From contig NZ_QJUV01000001.1 in the NCBI RefSeq assembly GCF_003397585.1, positions 1,116,001-1,180,000 on the forward strand: a stretch of DNA of 64,000 nt. Reading direction: 5' to 3'. The notes beneath the pieces were generated by a model, which was not told the origin of the DNA, did no database searches, and was given only the letters and a program-made list of their open reading frames with translations. A program made the position numbers and the translations under genes. Positions within the stretch are counted from its first letter, which is position 1. Every line of letters begins with the position of its first letter. Shown here piece after piece: positions 16,486-25,938 of this stretch. The DNA comes from Gardnerella piotii (GTDB taxonomy: Bacteria; Actinomycetota; Actinomycetes; Actinomycetales; Bifidobacteriaceae).

Positions 16486-17853
16486 CTACTTCGCTAAACG
16501 GCTAAGAAGCAAAGCTTCCGTTACAATATTTGACTTCAAGCCAGAAAGAGAAATCGACTCGTTTGGGCTATGAGCATTAGACTTTGGATCTTCTGGACCT
16601 GTAACCAAAACTTGAGCTTTAGGGAAGATTCTTTGCAATTCTGGAATAAATGGAATCGAACCACCTTCGCCCTTGTTAATAGGATCCACACCAAAAGCGT
16701 CTTTCATAGATGCGAGCGCATCTTTAGTTGCAACAGCATCTGGATCCATAGCCCAACCCATGCCATTATCTAAAGGATCTACAGTTACTTGCGCGCCAAA
16801 CGGTGCATTTTTAATCAAAAAGTCACTCAATGCTTTTTGTGCTTCCTCTGGACGCTGGCAAGGCGCAGTTCTAAGCGAAAGTCGCAAGCGTGTCTCGTGA
16901 GCAATAACGTTAAAGCTTTCTTCTACTGGATGAGCGTCCATTCCAATAACAGTCAAGCTTGGCTTAGTCCACATACGAGCAGCAAGCGACCCAGTTCCTG
17001 CAAGCTTGTATGAATCAACAACCGAAGAATCGGCTCTAACTTGAGCCTCATCTAAATCGCGTTGCAAACCGCCAACAGGCTCTTGCGATTCAACTCCAGG
17101 AACATCTAAATCGCCGTCTTTGTTGTAAAGAGAAGCAACAAGCATTGAAGCAAGCGTGTATGCGTCTAAAATAGGACCACCAAATTGACCAGAGTGAACT
17201 TGATGATTAAGAACCTTAACCTTAACGTCTACAGTAGTGTTTCCGCGCAAGCTAGTCGTAAGACTTGGAATTTCTGCAGACCAATTTCCAGAATCTGCAA
17301 CAATAATTACATCGGATTCAAATTCATCTTTGTGAGACTCAATAAATGGAATAAAGCTTGGAGAGCCCATCTCCTCTTCGCCTTCAATAAACACTTTAAT
17401 GTTTACGCCTAAATCTTCACTTAAAGCGCGCAAAGCACCATAGTGAATGGCAATTCCGCCACCATCGTCCGCGCTGCCGCGACCATACAAGCGCCCATCT
17501 ATCTCGGTTCCTTTAAAAGGATTCGTGTTCCACTCGCTTGCATCTGGAACAGGCTGAACATCGTGATGAGCGTAGAGCAAAACAGTTGGAGCACTTGGGT
17601 TTACAATCCTAGATCCAACAACCTCGAATGCGCCTGGAGTGCCATCTGGATTTTGAGACTGTTCAACTCGAGCATTAACGCCCACTTCGCGCAATACTCC
17701 AGCAACGTATTCAGCCGAAGCGCGCATATGATCCCCAGTAATGCCTTTAGCAGAAACAGCTCCAAGCTCTATCTTTTTATTAAGAACGGATATAACATCA
17801 TTCCACGCAGCGCTAACACGATTCTTAACATCTTCCACATTAAGATTAGCCAT
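16486..17853 (-). CDS. M20 family metallopeptidase (dipeptidase-like)
   Basis: 455 residues from ATG at 17853, which has AAGGAG seven bases upstream; the longer frame adds nine codons without an SD. Zinc-site motifs: LLYAHHDVQP (His), GRGSADDGGG (bridging Asp), EGEEEMGSPS (catalytic Glu and ligand), then the dimerisation lid and a late His in NAHSPNES. Cytoplasmic enzymes of this family cut dipeptides or acylated amino acids. No signal peptide. Divergent from the DUF3043 gene. Confidence 0.9.
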   Translation of the reverse strand: MANLNVEDVKNRVSAAWNDVISVLNKKIELGAVSAKGITGDHMRASAEYVAGVLREVGVNARVEQSQNPDGTPGAFEVVGSRIVNPSAPTVLLYAHHDVQPVPDASEWNTNPFKGTEIDGRLYGRGSADDGGGIAIHYGALRALSEDLGVNIKVFIEGEEEMGSPSFIPFIESHKDEFESDVIIVADSGNWSAEIPSLTTSLRGNTTVDVKVKVLNHQVHSGQFGGPILDAYTLASMLVASLYNKDGDLDVPGVESQEPVGGLQRDLDEAQVRADSSVVDSYKLAGTGSLAARMWTKPSLTVIGMDAHPVEESFNVIAHETRLRLSLRTAPCQRPEEAQKALSDFLIKNAPFGAQVTVDPLDNGMGWAMDPDAVATKDALASMKDAFGVDPINKGEGGSIPFIPELQRIFPKAQVLVTGPEDPKSNAHSPNESISLSGLKSNIVTEALLLSRLAK

Positions 17854-17990
17854 ACAAATCTCCTTAAAACAAATAGCCAAAACAAATAGTCAAGCGATTA
17901 ACTACTATCTAACCACTATCACACTATTAACAACATTAACAGCCAGCAAAATCTATGGAACGCGTCTAGTCTGTTGGGTAATCTGCAAAC

Positions 17991-18647
17991 ATGACATGGA
18001 ATCCATTTGTAAAAAAAGATGCTGATAATAATGCGCAAAATGGCAATAAATCAGCAGCCAATGAAAATAGCGAAAATAAAGTAGAAAATAAGGCAAAAAC
18101 TCGCACAAAAAACGCTCCAACTCCAAAGCAAAGCGAAGCTGCAGCGCAAAATCTTAGACCGCTAGTTCCAACAGATAGGAAAGCTAGCGCGAAGGCTGCT
18201 CGAGCAAGATTGCGCAAAAGAGAAAATGAACAATACGAAGCTATGAAAAATGGCGATTTAGCGCATATGCCAAAGTCGGAGCAGCTTCCTTGGAGAGTTT
18301 ATATTCGAGATTACGTAGACGCACGCTTTAATATTGGCGAGTTTTTCGTTCCATTTGCAATCGTAATTATGATTTGCATCTTCTTTACACAAAACTTCTT
18401 GTCTACTAAGTATATTGCTCTTTATTTTGCGCTTGCGATTATTCTTTACGTGTATCTTTTTGCTGCGATTATTGACGTTTTAATAATGTGGCGAAAACTT
18501 AGAAAAGAACTTGTTAAAAGGTACGGCCAGGCTGCTGTTGCTAAAAGCTCTAGGTCTGCAATGTATGCTTGCAGTCGCGCAATACAAATGCGCAGATGGA
18601 GGCTACCAAAGCCAAGCACGCCAAAACGCGGTAATTGGCCAAAGTAA
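17991..18647 (+). CDS. DUF3043 family membrane protein
   Basis: 218 residues. A polar, Lys/Asn/Ala-rich first 60 residues precedes the conserved DUF3043 core (LVPTDRKASAKAARARLRKREN, LPWRVYIRDYVDARFNIGEFFVP), two hydrophobic segments near residues 118-165 and a basic C-terminus ending RRWRLPKPSTPKRGNWPK. It is an actinobacterial family of unknown function. The ATG lacks a clear SD and may be near the 5' end of the mRNA. Confidence 0.85.
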   Translation: MTWNPFVKKDADNNAQNGNKSAANENSENKVENKAKTRTKNAPTPKQSEAAAQNLRPLVPTDRKASAKAARARLRKRENEQYEAMKNGDLAHMPKSEQLPWRVYIRDYVDARFNIGEFFVPFAIVIMICIFFTQNFLSTKYIALYFALAIILYVYLFAAIIDVLIMWRKLRKELVKRYGQAAVAKSSRSAMYACSRAIQMRRWRLPKPSTPKRGNWPK

Positions 18648-18819
18648 AACGCTAGTATACCAACAAAGATATGATTTATAGAAATGTGTGTTTGTAGCAT
18701 GCTACTTAAGACTACTTAAGTAATAGTTGCACAAATGTGGTAGTAAACCCGTTGTAGAAAACCTTGCAATAAGCACAAAACAAAATTAACGCGAATATCG
18801 TATAGGGGATAAACGCAAA

Positions 18820-19605
18820 ATGGCAAACGAAAAGTCAAAGAACACTAAGAAATCGGGCATGATTTCACAAATTGTGCGCATTTACAAGTACACGTATACA
18901 GAAGATAAGCAGCTTCCGCTTTGGCTTGGCTTGGCTTTTGTAGCCCCTGTAGTGTTATGCGTTATAGCTGGCGCTATTTTACGCTGGTCCATTTTTACGT
19001 GGATTATGATGATTGTAACAGCGCTTATGCTTGGTCTTTTGCTTTTTACTGTTGTTTTAACAAAGCGCGCAGATAAAGTTGGATACGCAAAACTAGAAGG
19101 TAAGCCTGGAGCTGCAGCTGGAATTTTAAGCGCAATCAATAAAGGCGGTTTTACTTTCCCACAACAGCCAGTATGGGTTGATCCTCGCACCAAAGATGCG
19201 ATTTGGCGTGGAACTGGTTTTAACGGAATCTTTCTTGTTGGAGAAGGCAATTACGAACGCCTAACTCATGCTATGGAACGCCAAGAGCATGCTATTAAAA
19301 GTGTTACAGCTGGATCCAATATTCCTGTTTACCGCATTTGCGTTGGAAATGGCCAAAATCAAATTAAGCTTAAGGATTTAAGGAGTAAAGTTCTAAAGTC
19401 TAAAACTTTGATTCCTACAAATCACAAGTTTGCTCCTCTTGCTGCAATTCATCCAAATCGCAGATTCTTCCTTACTAAAACAGAGCTTGCGATTCTAAAC
19501 GACCGTTTACGCACTTTGCAAGGAAAGCTAGGGTTTGGAATTCCAAAGGGAATTGACCCAACTCATGCTCCACGCGTGAGCCGCAGAGCTTTAAGAGGAA
19601 AATAA
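18820..19605 (+). CDS. DUF4191 family membrane protein
   Basis: 261 residues. It opens with a basic stretch, then two adjacent membrane spans at about residues 36-90 (LPLWLGLAFVAPVVLCVIAG and WIMMIVTALMLGLLLFTVVL), then a soluble domain with GFTFPQQPVWVDPRTKDAIWRGTGFNGIFLVGEG. Matches DUF4191, found next to lipoate or glutamine-synthetase genes in many actinobacteria; function unknown. It follows the DUF3043 gene after 172 bases and ends at a good terminator. Confidence 0.85.
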   Translation: MANEKSKNTKKSGMISQIVRIYKYTYTEDKQLPLWLGLAFVAPVVLCVIAGAILRWSIFTWIMMIVTALMLGLLLFTVVLTKRADKVGYAKLEGKPGAAAGILSAINKGGFTFPQQPVWVDPRTKDAIWRGTGFNGIFLVGEGNYERLTHAMERQEHAIKSVTAGSNIPVYRICVGNGQNQIKLKDLRSKVLKSKTLIPTNHKFAPLAAIHPNRRFFLTKTELAILNDRLRTLQGKLGFGIPKGIDPTHAPRVSRRALRGK

Positions 19606-19629
19606 ATTCTTAAGTTTTGCGTATAAAAT

Positions 19630-19663
19630 AAACCAGACGTTCCAAGCGGTTCGTCTGGTTTTA
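19630..19663 (+). terminator. Terminator after DUF4191 gene
   Basis: AACCAGACG pairs with CGTCTGGTT around a 12-base loop and is followed by TT AAT. An A run on the other side lets it serve the convergent phosphatase gene too. Confidence 0.75.
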
Positions 19664-19705
19664 ATATATTTATACGCGATTTTACTTGCGATTTATATGC
19701 AAATA

Positions 19706-20251
19706 CTATTCTCGAGTTATACGCGACTGAACCCAATCAACAATGTACGGAGCACACTCCTCCACTTGATCCATTGCAATCTCAAACTCTTTAGGGCCAC
19801 CATACCAAGGATCTGCCAAGTCTAAAGCAGCTTCACGGCCAGCTTGTGGCTTTTCTAAAGACGGATCAAAAGACCTATACATGTGTACAAGACTACGCTT
19901 TTGCGGCGGAATAATCCTAAGCAAAGATTGCATATGCGAAGCCGTCATTGGAAGAAAAAGATTCGTCTCTTCTATTTCGTCTCGCTCAATCCTATGCGCA
20001 AAATGGCTTAATGGCAAAGAATATCCCCTACTTTTAAGCTCTTTTTGCGCACGCCTATCAATCGGATTTCCGTATTCTTCGTCGCTTACGCCGCACGATT
20101 TTACAGCAACAACATCACTTAATCCTCTAAGCTTAAACTCGTTACGCAAAACGATTTCTGCCATTGGAGACCTACAAATATTACCCGTACAAACTGTCAT
20201 AACAACATACGGATGCTTAGCATCTACGTGAATTTTGTTTAAAGATTCCAT
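19706..20251 (-). CDS. Low-molecular-weight protein tyrosine phosphatase
   Basis: 181 residues. The P-loop CTGNICRSP (Cys-x5-Arg) lies near residues 21-29, and the general-acid motif DLADPWYGG near 143-151. Typical size is 150-160, so this has small N- and C-terminal additions. SD AAGGA before the ATG. It follows folA by 18 bases and is likely the last gene of the thyA-folA unit. Substrates unknown. Confidence 0.9.
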   Translation of the reverse strand: MESLNKIHVDAKHPYVVMTVCTGNICRSPMAEIVLRNEFKLRGLSDVVAVKSCGVSDEEYGNPIDRRAQKELKSRGYSLPLSHFAHRIERDEIEETNLFLPMTASHMQSLLRIIPPQKRSLVHMYRSFDPSLEKPQAGREAALDLADPWYGGPKEFEIAMDQVEECAPYIVDWVQSRITRE

Positions 20252-20269
20252 ACATATCCTTAATCTAGC

Positions 20270-20893
20270 TTATTTTTTAGATTTAACTGGCTCATAAACC
20301 ATAAACTTGTATTTTGCGTTAAATTGATTCGCGCCAACTTTTATAGGCGATTCCTGCCAATCGCCATCGCGCGCAACTTTCCACAATCCATCATCCACAA
20401 GTTTTTGAATGTTTGGAGCAAACGTATCTGCTTCTACTCTAGTGTCAATTTGAGTTACATAAGATGCGTCAACAATTTGCGACTCAATCACTTCTCGAAA
20501 GATTGCGCCGCCACCAATAATCCAAATTGCTCTGCCATCTTTTGGCAAATCCAAAGAATCTACAAGTTCAATAGGATTATCTTCAATCCACTTTTTTGCG
20601 TAGCATATTGCGTCTTCAATATTTGTAAAACTTTTTGCTCCATTTGGATTAAAGTCTGGATTCCTAGAAACAACAATATTTTCGCGACCAGGAAGAGGCC
20701 TAAATTTTTCTGGCATAGAATCCCAAGTTCCTCTACCCATTATTACCGGGCAAGAGATTGTCATTGCCTTAAAATAGCGCAAATCTGGGGAAAGCCGCCA
20801 AGGCATACCGCCATTAACGCCCATAGCGCCTGTACGGCCTTCAAAATCGTATGCTTGCCCCCAAATTAAACGAACGGGAATATTGTTAGTCAT
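20270..20893 (-). CDS. folA: Dihydrofolate reductase
   Basis: 207 residues. Reduces dihydrofolate to tetrahydrofolate with NADPH. Visible motifs: WGQAYD...GAMGVNGGMPWRLSPDLRYFK (active-site loop, with Asp in LSPD), MGRGTWDSMP (cofactor), GRENIVVSRN and IWIIGGGAIFRE. Two short insertions make it longer than the 160-residue norm. SD AGGAG. Downstream of thyA by 64 bases, the functional pair that consumes and regenerates folate. Confidence 0.95.
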   Translation of the reverse strand: MTNNIPVRLIWGQAYDFEGRTGAMGVNGGMPWRLSPDLRYFKAMTISCPVIMGRGTWDSMPEKFRPLPGRENIVVSRNPDFNPNGAKSFTNIEDAICYAKKWIEDNPIELVDSLDLPKDGRAIWIIGGGAIFREVIESQIVDASYVTQIDTRVEADTFAPNIQKLVDDGLWKVARDGDWQESPIKVGANQFNAKYKFMVYEPVKSKK

Positions 20894-20957
20894 AAAACTC
20901 CTACGTAAGCCTACTAATCAATCACTAAACAAAGCAAACAAGCAAACAACCAAAAGC

Positions 20958-21830
20958 TCACACAGCTACAGGAGCTTTAATCGTAGGATGATGCTTATAA
21001 TCAACAACCTTAAAATCGCTATAGTCGTAGCTAAAAATAGAATCAGCTTTGCGAATCTCAAGCTGCGGATACGGGTACGGCTCGCGCGAAAGCTGCTCAA
21101 GCACTTGCTCAACGTGATTATCGTAAATATGGCAATCGCCACCAGTCCAAACGAACTCTCCGGGCTCTAATCCTGCTTGCTGAGCCATCATCATTGTTAA
21201 AAGCGAGTAAGACGCAATGTTAAATGGCACACCAAGGAACATATCGCAAGAACGCTGGTAAAGCTGGCAAGAAAGCTTGCCATCGGCAACGTAGAACTGG
21301 AAAAGCGAGTGGCATGGAGGCAAAGCCATATTCTCTACTTCTGCAGGATTCCAAGCGCTAACAATCATTCTTCTAGAATCCGGATGATTTTTAATAAGAT
21401 CCATAACGTTTGTAATCTGGTCGATTGTGCGATTTGGATTTTCCGCAGTTGGCGCTGGCCAACTCCTCCACTGAACGCCGTAAACAGGGCCTAAATCGCC
21501 ATTTTCGTCTGCCCACTCATCCCAAATATGCACGCCGTTTTCTTGCAACCAGCGCACGTTGCTAGAGCCTTTAAGGAACCAAAGAAGCTCGTACGCAAGC
21601 CCCTTAAAGAACACGGTTTTTGTTGTTATAAGAGGGAAACTCTTGCTTAAGTCAAAGCGAATTTGCTGACCAAAAAGAGATATTGTTCCCGTACCAGTGC
21701 GATCTGATTTTAATGTGCCTTCCATAAAGATTTTTCTAACCAAATCCTCGTAAGGAGTAGGAATATTAGACACTGGTTTTTGCGGCACACGCGCACGCAA
21801 ATTTGCAAGTTCTTGTTGAGTTAAAGCCAT
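20958..21830 (-). CDS. thyA: Thymidylate synthase
   Basis: 290 residues. Makes dTMP from dUMP with methylene-tetrahydrofolate. Motifs: [47 protein letters not shown], catalytic Cys in [29 protein letters not shown] and [12 protein letters not shown]. No SD is visible and a TAGAAT box lies only six bases before the ATG, so the mRNA is probably leaderless. Confidence 0.97.
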   Translation of the reverse strand: MALTQQELANLRARVPQKPVSNIPTPYEDLVRKIFMEGTLKSDRTGTGTISLFGQQIRFDLSKSFPLITTKTVFFKGLAYELLWFLKGSSNVRWLQENGVHIWDEWADENGDLGPVYGVQWRSWPAPTAENPNRTIDQITNVMDLIKNHPDSRRMIVSAWNPAEVENMALPPCHSLFQFYVADGKLSCQLYQRSCDMFLGVPFNIASYSLLTMMMAQQAGLEPGEFVWTGGDCHIYDNHVEQVLEQLSREPYPYPQLEIRKADSIFSYDYSDFKVVDYKHHPTIKAPVAV

Positions 21831-21836
21831 ACGTTT

Positions 21837-21842
21837 ATTCTA
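21837..21842 (-). promoter_or_regulatory. -10 box for a leaderless thyA mRNA
   Basis: TAGAAT on the minus strand, six bases upstream of the thyA ATG. With the usual 6-8 base spacing transcription would begin at the start codon. No clear -35 box. Confidence 0.45.
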
Positions 21843-21946
21843 TCATTAGCTAAATTCAACACTACCAATGCATGTGCAAATATACTTATACTGTGCATCT
21901 CTATATAATTGTTTTAGCTAAGCACAACAAACGCAAAGGAGCAAAA

Positions 21947-22366
21947 ATGGCTAGAAGAATATGGGTTGAGCGTTTAGAAGACGGCTCTTGGATTGCAAAA
22001 AGCGAAGACGGAGCAACACTAAAATTTGGCAAAGGCGAAGGACAATTTTCTCCCGTAGAACTAATGCAAATAGCTCTAGCTGGTTGCACAGCTTTAAGCA
22101 GCCAATACGCTGTTGAGCATGCGATTGGAGAAGGAAAAGGCGCGCGCGTGGTTGTAAATGGCACTTACGACCCAGAAGAAGGAACTTACTTAAGATTCCA
22201 AGAAGACTTAACAGTAGACGCTACAAGCACAAAGCCTGCGCTAACTAACGAAGATGCACAAGCACTAAAAGAGCGTATGGAAAAGCATATTAGCAAAGGT
22301 TGCACAGTTAAGCACACTCTTGAGCGCGGAGCACTTGTACAAGTTAGCGTAAATATTCGGCATTAA
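21947..22366 (+). CDS. OsmC/Ohr family protein
   Basis: 139 residues from ATG at 21947, which has AAAGGAG in front; the longer frame has 25 extra codons without support. The two reactive cysteines of the family are present in AGCTALSSQYAV and KGCTVKHTLE. Such proteins reduce organic or fatty-acid peroxides. A single-gene unit, divergent from thyA. Confidence 0.9.
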   Translation: MARRIWVERLEDGSWIAKSEDGATLKFGKGEGQFSPVELMQIALAGCTALSSQYAVEHAIGEGKGARVVVNGTYDPEEGTYLRFQEDLTVDATSTKPALTNEDAQALKERMEKHISKGCTVKHTLERGALVQVSVNIRH

Positions 22367-22400
22367 TGGGAAGATTTGCACCAGCGCTCTTAGCACGCGG

Positions 22401-22444
22401 AAAAATGGCCACTAGCCGATGATTCAAAAACGCCACTAAAGTGG
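22401..22444. repeat. Small palindromic element, copy 1
   Basis: AAAAATGGCCACTA at 22401-22414 recurs exactly at 48854-48867. Here it is followed by a perfect hairpin GCCACT-AA-AGTGGC (22431-22444), which with the flanking A and T runs may also act as a terminator. Confidence 0.45.
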
Positions 22445-22530
22445 CAAAAAATAACAATTTGTGGCACAATGCTAAACACAATGCTACACTTTTAACGTTG
22501 TTAGAGCTATTTATGTAATCGGAGGAAACT

Positions 22531-23769
22531 TTGAAAATCGCGATTTTTACAGAAACGTATCCACCATACATAAACGGCGTAGCAACACAATCCTACATGC
22601 TTAAAAAAATGTACGAGGAACTTGGTCATGAGGTTCTTGTTGTTACAGTTGGCTCCGAAAAACAACGTAAAACCAAGCTTGTAGACGGCGTTGTGTACGT
22701 TCCAGGCATTCTTTTGAAAAAGCTTTACAAGTATAGGGTTGCAATTCCAATTGGAAACATGCGCAAAAAGTTCCCGATTAACTTTAAGCCAGATGTTATT
22801 CACATTCAAAACGAATTTGGCATTGGAGAAATAGGCCTAGAAGTGGCCAAAAAAGAGCATGTTCCTGTTGTTTACACACTACACACCGAATACGATAAAT
22901 TCCTGTTTTACATTGGTCTAAAGCATTTTACTGAGTTTTCTAGGAATATATCGGCAAAATATTTTACGCGATTTTCTAAGAACGCAACAATTATTACCAG
23001 CATGTCTGCTAAGGCTCAAGCTTATATTGACCGCCAAAAAGTTGATAAAAAGGTTGTTGTTCTTAGCAATGCTGTTGAATACAAAAAGTTCTTGCCAACA
23101 CCAGAACGAATTGCTTTTAGAGAAGAATTCCGTAAAAAATACGGCATTGCAGATTCTACAAAGCTGTTTGTTTTTGTTGGAAGAATCGGAGCCGAAAAGA
23201 ACATTAGCGAGTTGATTGACAACTTTATGTATTGTGATTTTCCTCGCGATTTAGCTAGACTTGTTGTTATTGGCGGAGGCCCTGATTTAGAGGACTTGCG
23301 CAATAAGGTAGCAAGCAAAGGATTTGAAGATAGAATTTACCTTCTAGGCCCTATTGAACACACGCAAATTCCTAAGTATTTGCACGCAATGGACTACTAC
23401 ACTACCGCTTCCCTATCGGAGATGCACTCGCTTTCTATGCTGGAGGCAATGGCCTCTGGCTTGTTTGCGCTTGTTAAGCACGACGCTCCTAATGAAAATC
23501 AAATTATTAGTGGCAAAAATGGTTACCAATGGGATTCTAAAGAAGACTTTAAGCAAGTGTTTAGCCGCGTTCTTAATATGAGCAAAGAAGAGCAAGAGCA
23601 GCTAAAAGCAAATGTTCTTGAATATTCAAAAAACAATGACTTTAAAAAGCAAGCTCAAGAGTTAATTAAGATTTATGAGCGTGCAATTAGCATTAACAAT
23701 CAAGAACTTGCTAAAAAACGCGCTGCTCGAGAGGCAAGACGCGCGCGGTTCTTGCTTAAGAAAAACTAA
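22531..23769 (+). CDS. GT4-family glycosyltransferase
   Basis: 412 residues, TTG start with GGAGG five bases upstream. N-terminal MKIAIFTETYPPYINGVATQ carries the glycine-rich acceptor loop; FVGRIGAEKNISELI opens the C-terminal Rossmann domain; the nucleotide-sugar E-x7-E motif is EMHSLSMLE followed by AMASGL. The closest general type is the diacylglycerol glucosyltransferase/mannosyltransferase group that makes membrane glycolipids; donor and acceptor cannot be told. Basic C-terminal tail KKRAAREARRARFLLKKN may bind the membrane. Confidence 0.88.
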   Translation: MKIAIFTETYPPYINGVATQSYMLKKMYEELGHEVLVVTVGSEKQRKTKLVDGVVYVPGILLKKLYKYRVAIPIGNMRKKFPINFKPDVIHIQNEFGIGEIGLEVAKKEHVPVVYTLHTEYDKFLFYIGLKHFTEFSRNISAKYFTRFSKNATIITSMSAKAQAYIDRQKVDKKVVVLSNAVEYKKFLPTPERIAFREEFRKKYGIADSTKLFVFVGRIGAEKNISELIDNFMYCDFPRDLARLVVIGGGPDLEDLRNKVASKGFEDRIYLLGPIEHTQIPKYLHAMDYYTTASLSEMHSLSMLEAMASGLFALVKHDAPNENQIISGKNGYQWDSKEDFKQVFSRVLNMSKEEQEQLKANVLEYSKNNDFKKQAQELIKIYERAISINNQELAKKRAAREARRARFLLKKN

Positions 23770-23796
23770 AAGCATATTAACAATACAAGTTTGAAA

Positions 23797-23838
23797 AAAT
23801 CGCGTATAAAACACAATTAGTGCCTTATACGCGATTTA
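23797..23838 (+). terminator. Bidirectional terminator between glycosyltransferase and stress-protein genes
   Basis: AAATCGCGTATAA pairs with TTATACGCGATTT around a 15-base loop, with A and T runs on the flanks. It serves the converging genes on both sides. Confidence 0.75.
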
Positions 23839-23848
23839 TGTTTTAGCG

Positions 23849-23874
23849 CTTAGCGTTACTACTTAGCGTTACTA
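23849..23874. repeat. Two-copy 13-bp tandem repeat
   Basis: CTTAGCGTTACTA occurs twice without a gap just outside the stop codon of the universal stress protein gene. Confidence 0.65.
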
Positions 23875-23876
23875 CT

Positions 23877-24920
23877 TTAGTGAAGCGGATCGATTGTTTG
23901 CTCAATTTGCTTAGCTTCTTCAACACCAGCCTTTGGAACATCAACTTTATGAACACCATTAATAGAGTCAATAGGCGATGCATTGCTACTCGCCATAGAC
24001 TGCTGAGCTACTTGCGCAGCGCTTAGTTCCACATACTTACGAGGAACAACATACACTGGTCTAGACGAATGCTGAAGCAAACCTTGACTAATAGAACCAA
24101 GAAGCAGACCAGTAAATCCACCCCTGCCCCTAGAGCCAACAACAACCAAATCGTTGTTTAAGCTAGCTTGAGTCAAAGCGTTTACAGCAGAACCAGGAAC
24201 TACAGAACGATGAATCTTTAGGTTTGGCAAGCGTTGCAAAATCGGCTTTACGCGCTCGTCAAGATCTTCCATATAAGACCCCATAACTGCAGTATCTCCC
24301 TCAGCTCCTTGAACGCTAGGAACAGCAGAAATCACATCTAATTGAGCATTCCAACTATCTGCCAAATCTGCAGCAATCTCAAGCGCTTTTAATCCCCACT
24401 TAGATTCGTCGGATCCAACAGCAATCTTAGAAATCTTATTGTTCAAGTGGATTCTATGACCATCATCATCTGTATATGGCACAACAACAATTGGGCAATA
24501 AGCGTATGCTGGAAGCGAAGAACTTGTTGTGCCAAGTAAACGCTCTGCTAATCCACCTTTACCACGGTTTCCAATAACAATAAGTTGATAGTTTCTAGAA
24601 AGCTCCACAAATACAGAAGACGGGTCGCCAGTAACAATCAAAGTTGTTGCATCCACACCCTGCTCTAAAGCTACAGCTTTGGCTTTAGAAAGAATCTCCT
24701 GAGCGTCTTGATGAGCAACATTATCGTCTCCGATGGCAGTGTAAGTTGCATCAAAAGACACAGCAGCATAACTTGGCAAAGAGTATGCGCAAACAATTTG
24801 AAGCTGCAATCCAGCATGCTTAGCGTAGTTTGACGCCCACCAAACAGCCTTATAGCTTGCATGAGAACCATCAACGCCTACAAGAACAGCTTTTTCTTGT
24901 GTAATAACATTCTGTGTCAT
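23877..24920 (-). CDS. Universal stress protein, two Usp domains
   Basis: 347 residues. Each half carries the ATP-binding glycine motif: GNRGKGGLAERLLGTTSSSL near 117 and GSRGRGGFTGLLLGSISQGL near 262, so both halves may bind ATP. Halves start with VLVGVDGSHASYKAVWWA and IAVGSDESKWGLKALEIA. A 50-residue tail follows the second domain. SD AGGAGG. Stand-alone gene. Tandem Usp proteins are typical of actinobacteria and are linked to dormancy and low oxygen. Confidence 0.93.
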   Translation of the reverse strand: MTQNVITQEKAVLVGVDGSHASYKAVWWASNYAKHAGLQLQIVCAYSLPSYAAVSFDATYTAIGDDNVAHQDAQEILSKAKAVALEQGVDATTLIVTGDPSSVFVELSRNYQLIVIGNRGKGGLAERLLGTTSSSLPAYAYCPIVVVPYTDDDGHRIHLNNKISKIAVGSDESKWGLKALEIAADLADSWNAQLDVISAVPSVQGAEGDTAVMGSYMEDLDERVKPILQRLPNLKIHRSVVPGSAVNALTQASLNNDLVVVGSRGRGGFTGLLLGSISQGLLQHSSRPVYVVPRKYVELSAAQVAQQSMASSNASPIDSINGVHKVDVPKAGVEEAKQIEQTIDPLH

Positions 24921-25082
24921 CTAGATCCTCCTAGCATTGCGCGAATTTTGCAATCTTTACTTAAGTACTACAATAGCCGTTTAATTGTTTTGAGTCTATT
25001 GCAACACAGAAAATTTGTAACTTATGACTTACAACTTTCAAATTAGCGCTAAAAAACTTGCGACTTACGCCAAAAACTTATG

Positions 25083-25835
25083 CTAAAAAACTCGGCGAAT
25101 GGAATAAGCAGATGTAAAAACATAAGGAATAGGGCTATATTTTGTTCCGCCGTATTGCGAATTAATAACCATTCCGTTGCCTACGTAAATCGCAGCGTGA
25201 GTACCATTTGCAATAATATCTCCTGGAGCTGCTTGAGCAAGACTTGGAACAGCTGTACCAACTGTTGCTTGCGCGCCAGAAGTTCTAGGCAAAGAAACAC
25301 CCATATTTGCAAAAACGTATTGTACAAAGCCAGAGCAATCCCAGCCAGCAGGAGTTGTTCCACCAGAACGATACGGCACTTTGTTTAAGAATTGAGCAGC
25401 AAAATTAAGCATTGCCGACGTAGAAGAACCATCTGGAGGAGCAACAAAATAGCTTTGCGATGTTCCTCTAACACCAGAACGGCTTGCAGCAGAATCGTAA
25501 TCGCCATCATTATTGCGAGCAGCATTACGAGCATTTTCTGCAGCCGCCTGAGCCGCCAACTCTGCAGCACTTTTAGTTTGAGGAACATTTAAAGACTCAA
25601 TCCCACCCCAATGCGAATTAGAATCAACGCTTGTAGAAGTAGATTCTGTTAATAAATCACGCTTAACAGATGTGACTTTAGGGAAGGAACGCGTAGAAGT
25701 AACTGCAGACTCTTCTGCATAAGCACAAGCAAAAGGAACCATAGTAGCAAGAAGAGTTGTGCATACAGCTCCCGCAACTATAGAAGAAAAAATCTTATTT
25801 TGTTTAATATTTTGATTAATCTTTTGCTCAACCAT
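25083..25835 (-). CDS. Secreted NlpC/P60 (C40) peptidase
   Basis: About 250 residues from ATG at 25835; the frame reaches a GTG at 25871. A signal peptide (basic n-region, IFSSIVAGAVCTTLLATMVPFACAYA) leads into an Ala/Asn-rich spacer and a C-terminal NlpC/P60 domain with catalytic Cys in GWDCSGFVQYVF and His in GTHAAIYVGNG. Cuts peptide stems of peptidoglycan. No SD supports either start. Next to a second cell-wall enzyme on the same strand. Confidence 0.9.
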   Translation of the reverse strand: MVEQKINQNIKQNKIFSSIVAGAVCTTLLATMVPFACAYAEESAVTSTRSFPKVTSVKRDLLTESTSTSVDSNSHWGGIESLNVPQTKSAAELAAQAAAENARNAARNNDGDYDSAASRSGVRGTSQSYFVAPPDGSSTSAMLNFAAQFLNKVPYRSGGTTPAGWDCSGFVQYVFANMGVSLPRTSGAQATVGTAVPSLAQAAPGDIIANGTHAAIYVGNGMVINSQYGGTKYSPIPYVFTSAYSIRRVF

Positions 25836-25938
25836 CACTAGCGATGTTAACACATTAACAATACAAAGCACCTAAAAACGCGTAGTAAACCAACAAAAGT
25901 TGATAAATCAAATATTATGCGAGTAATGCTTAAAAGAT

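Noticed and set aside
23849..23874. Attachment-site duplication beside the stress-protein gene
   Set aside because: The 13-bp copies are directly adjacent, no integrase or mobile gene is nearby, and similar slippage repeats occur at many other gene ends.
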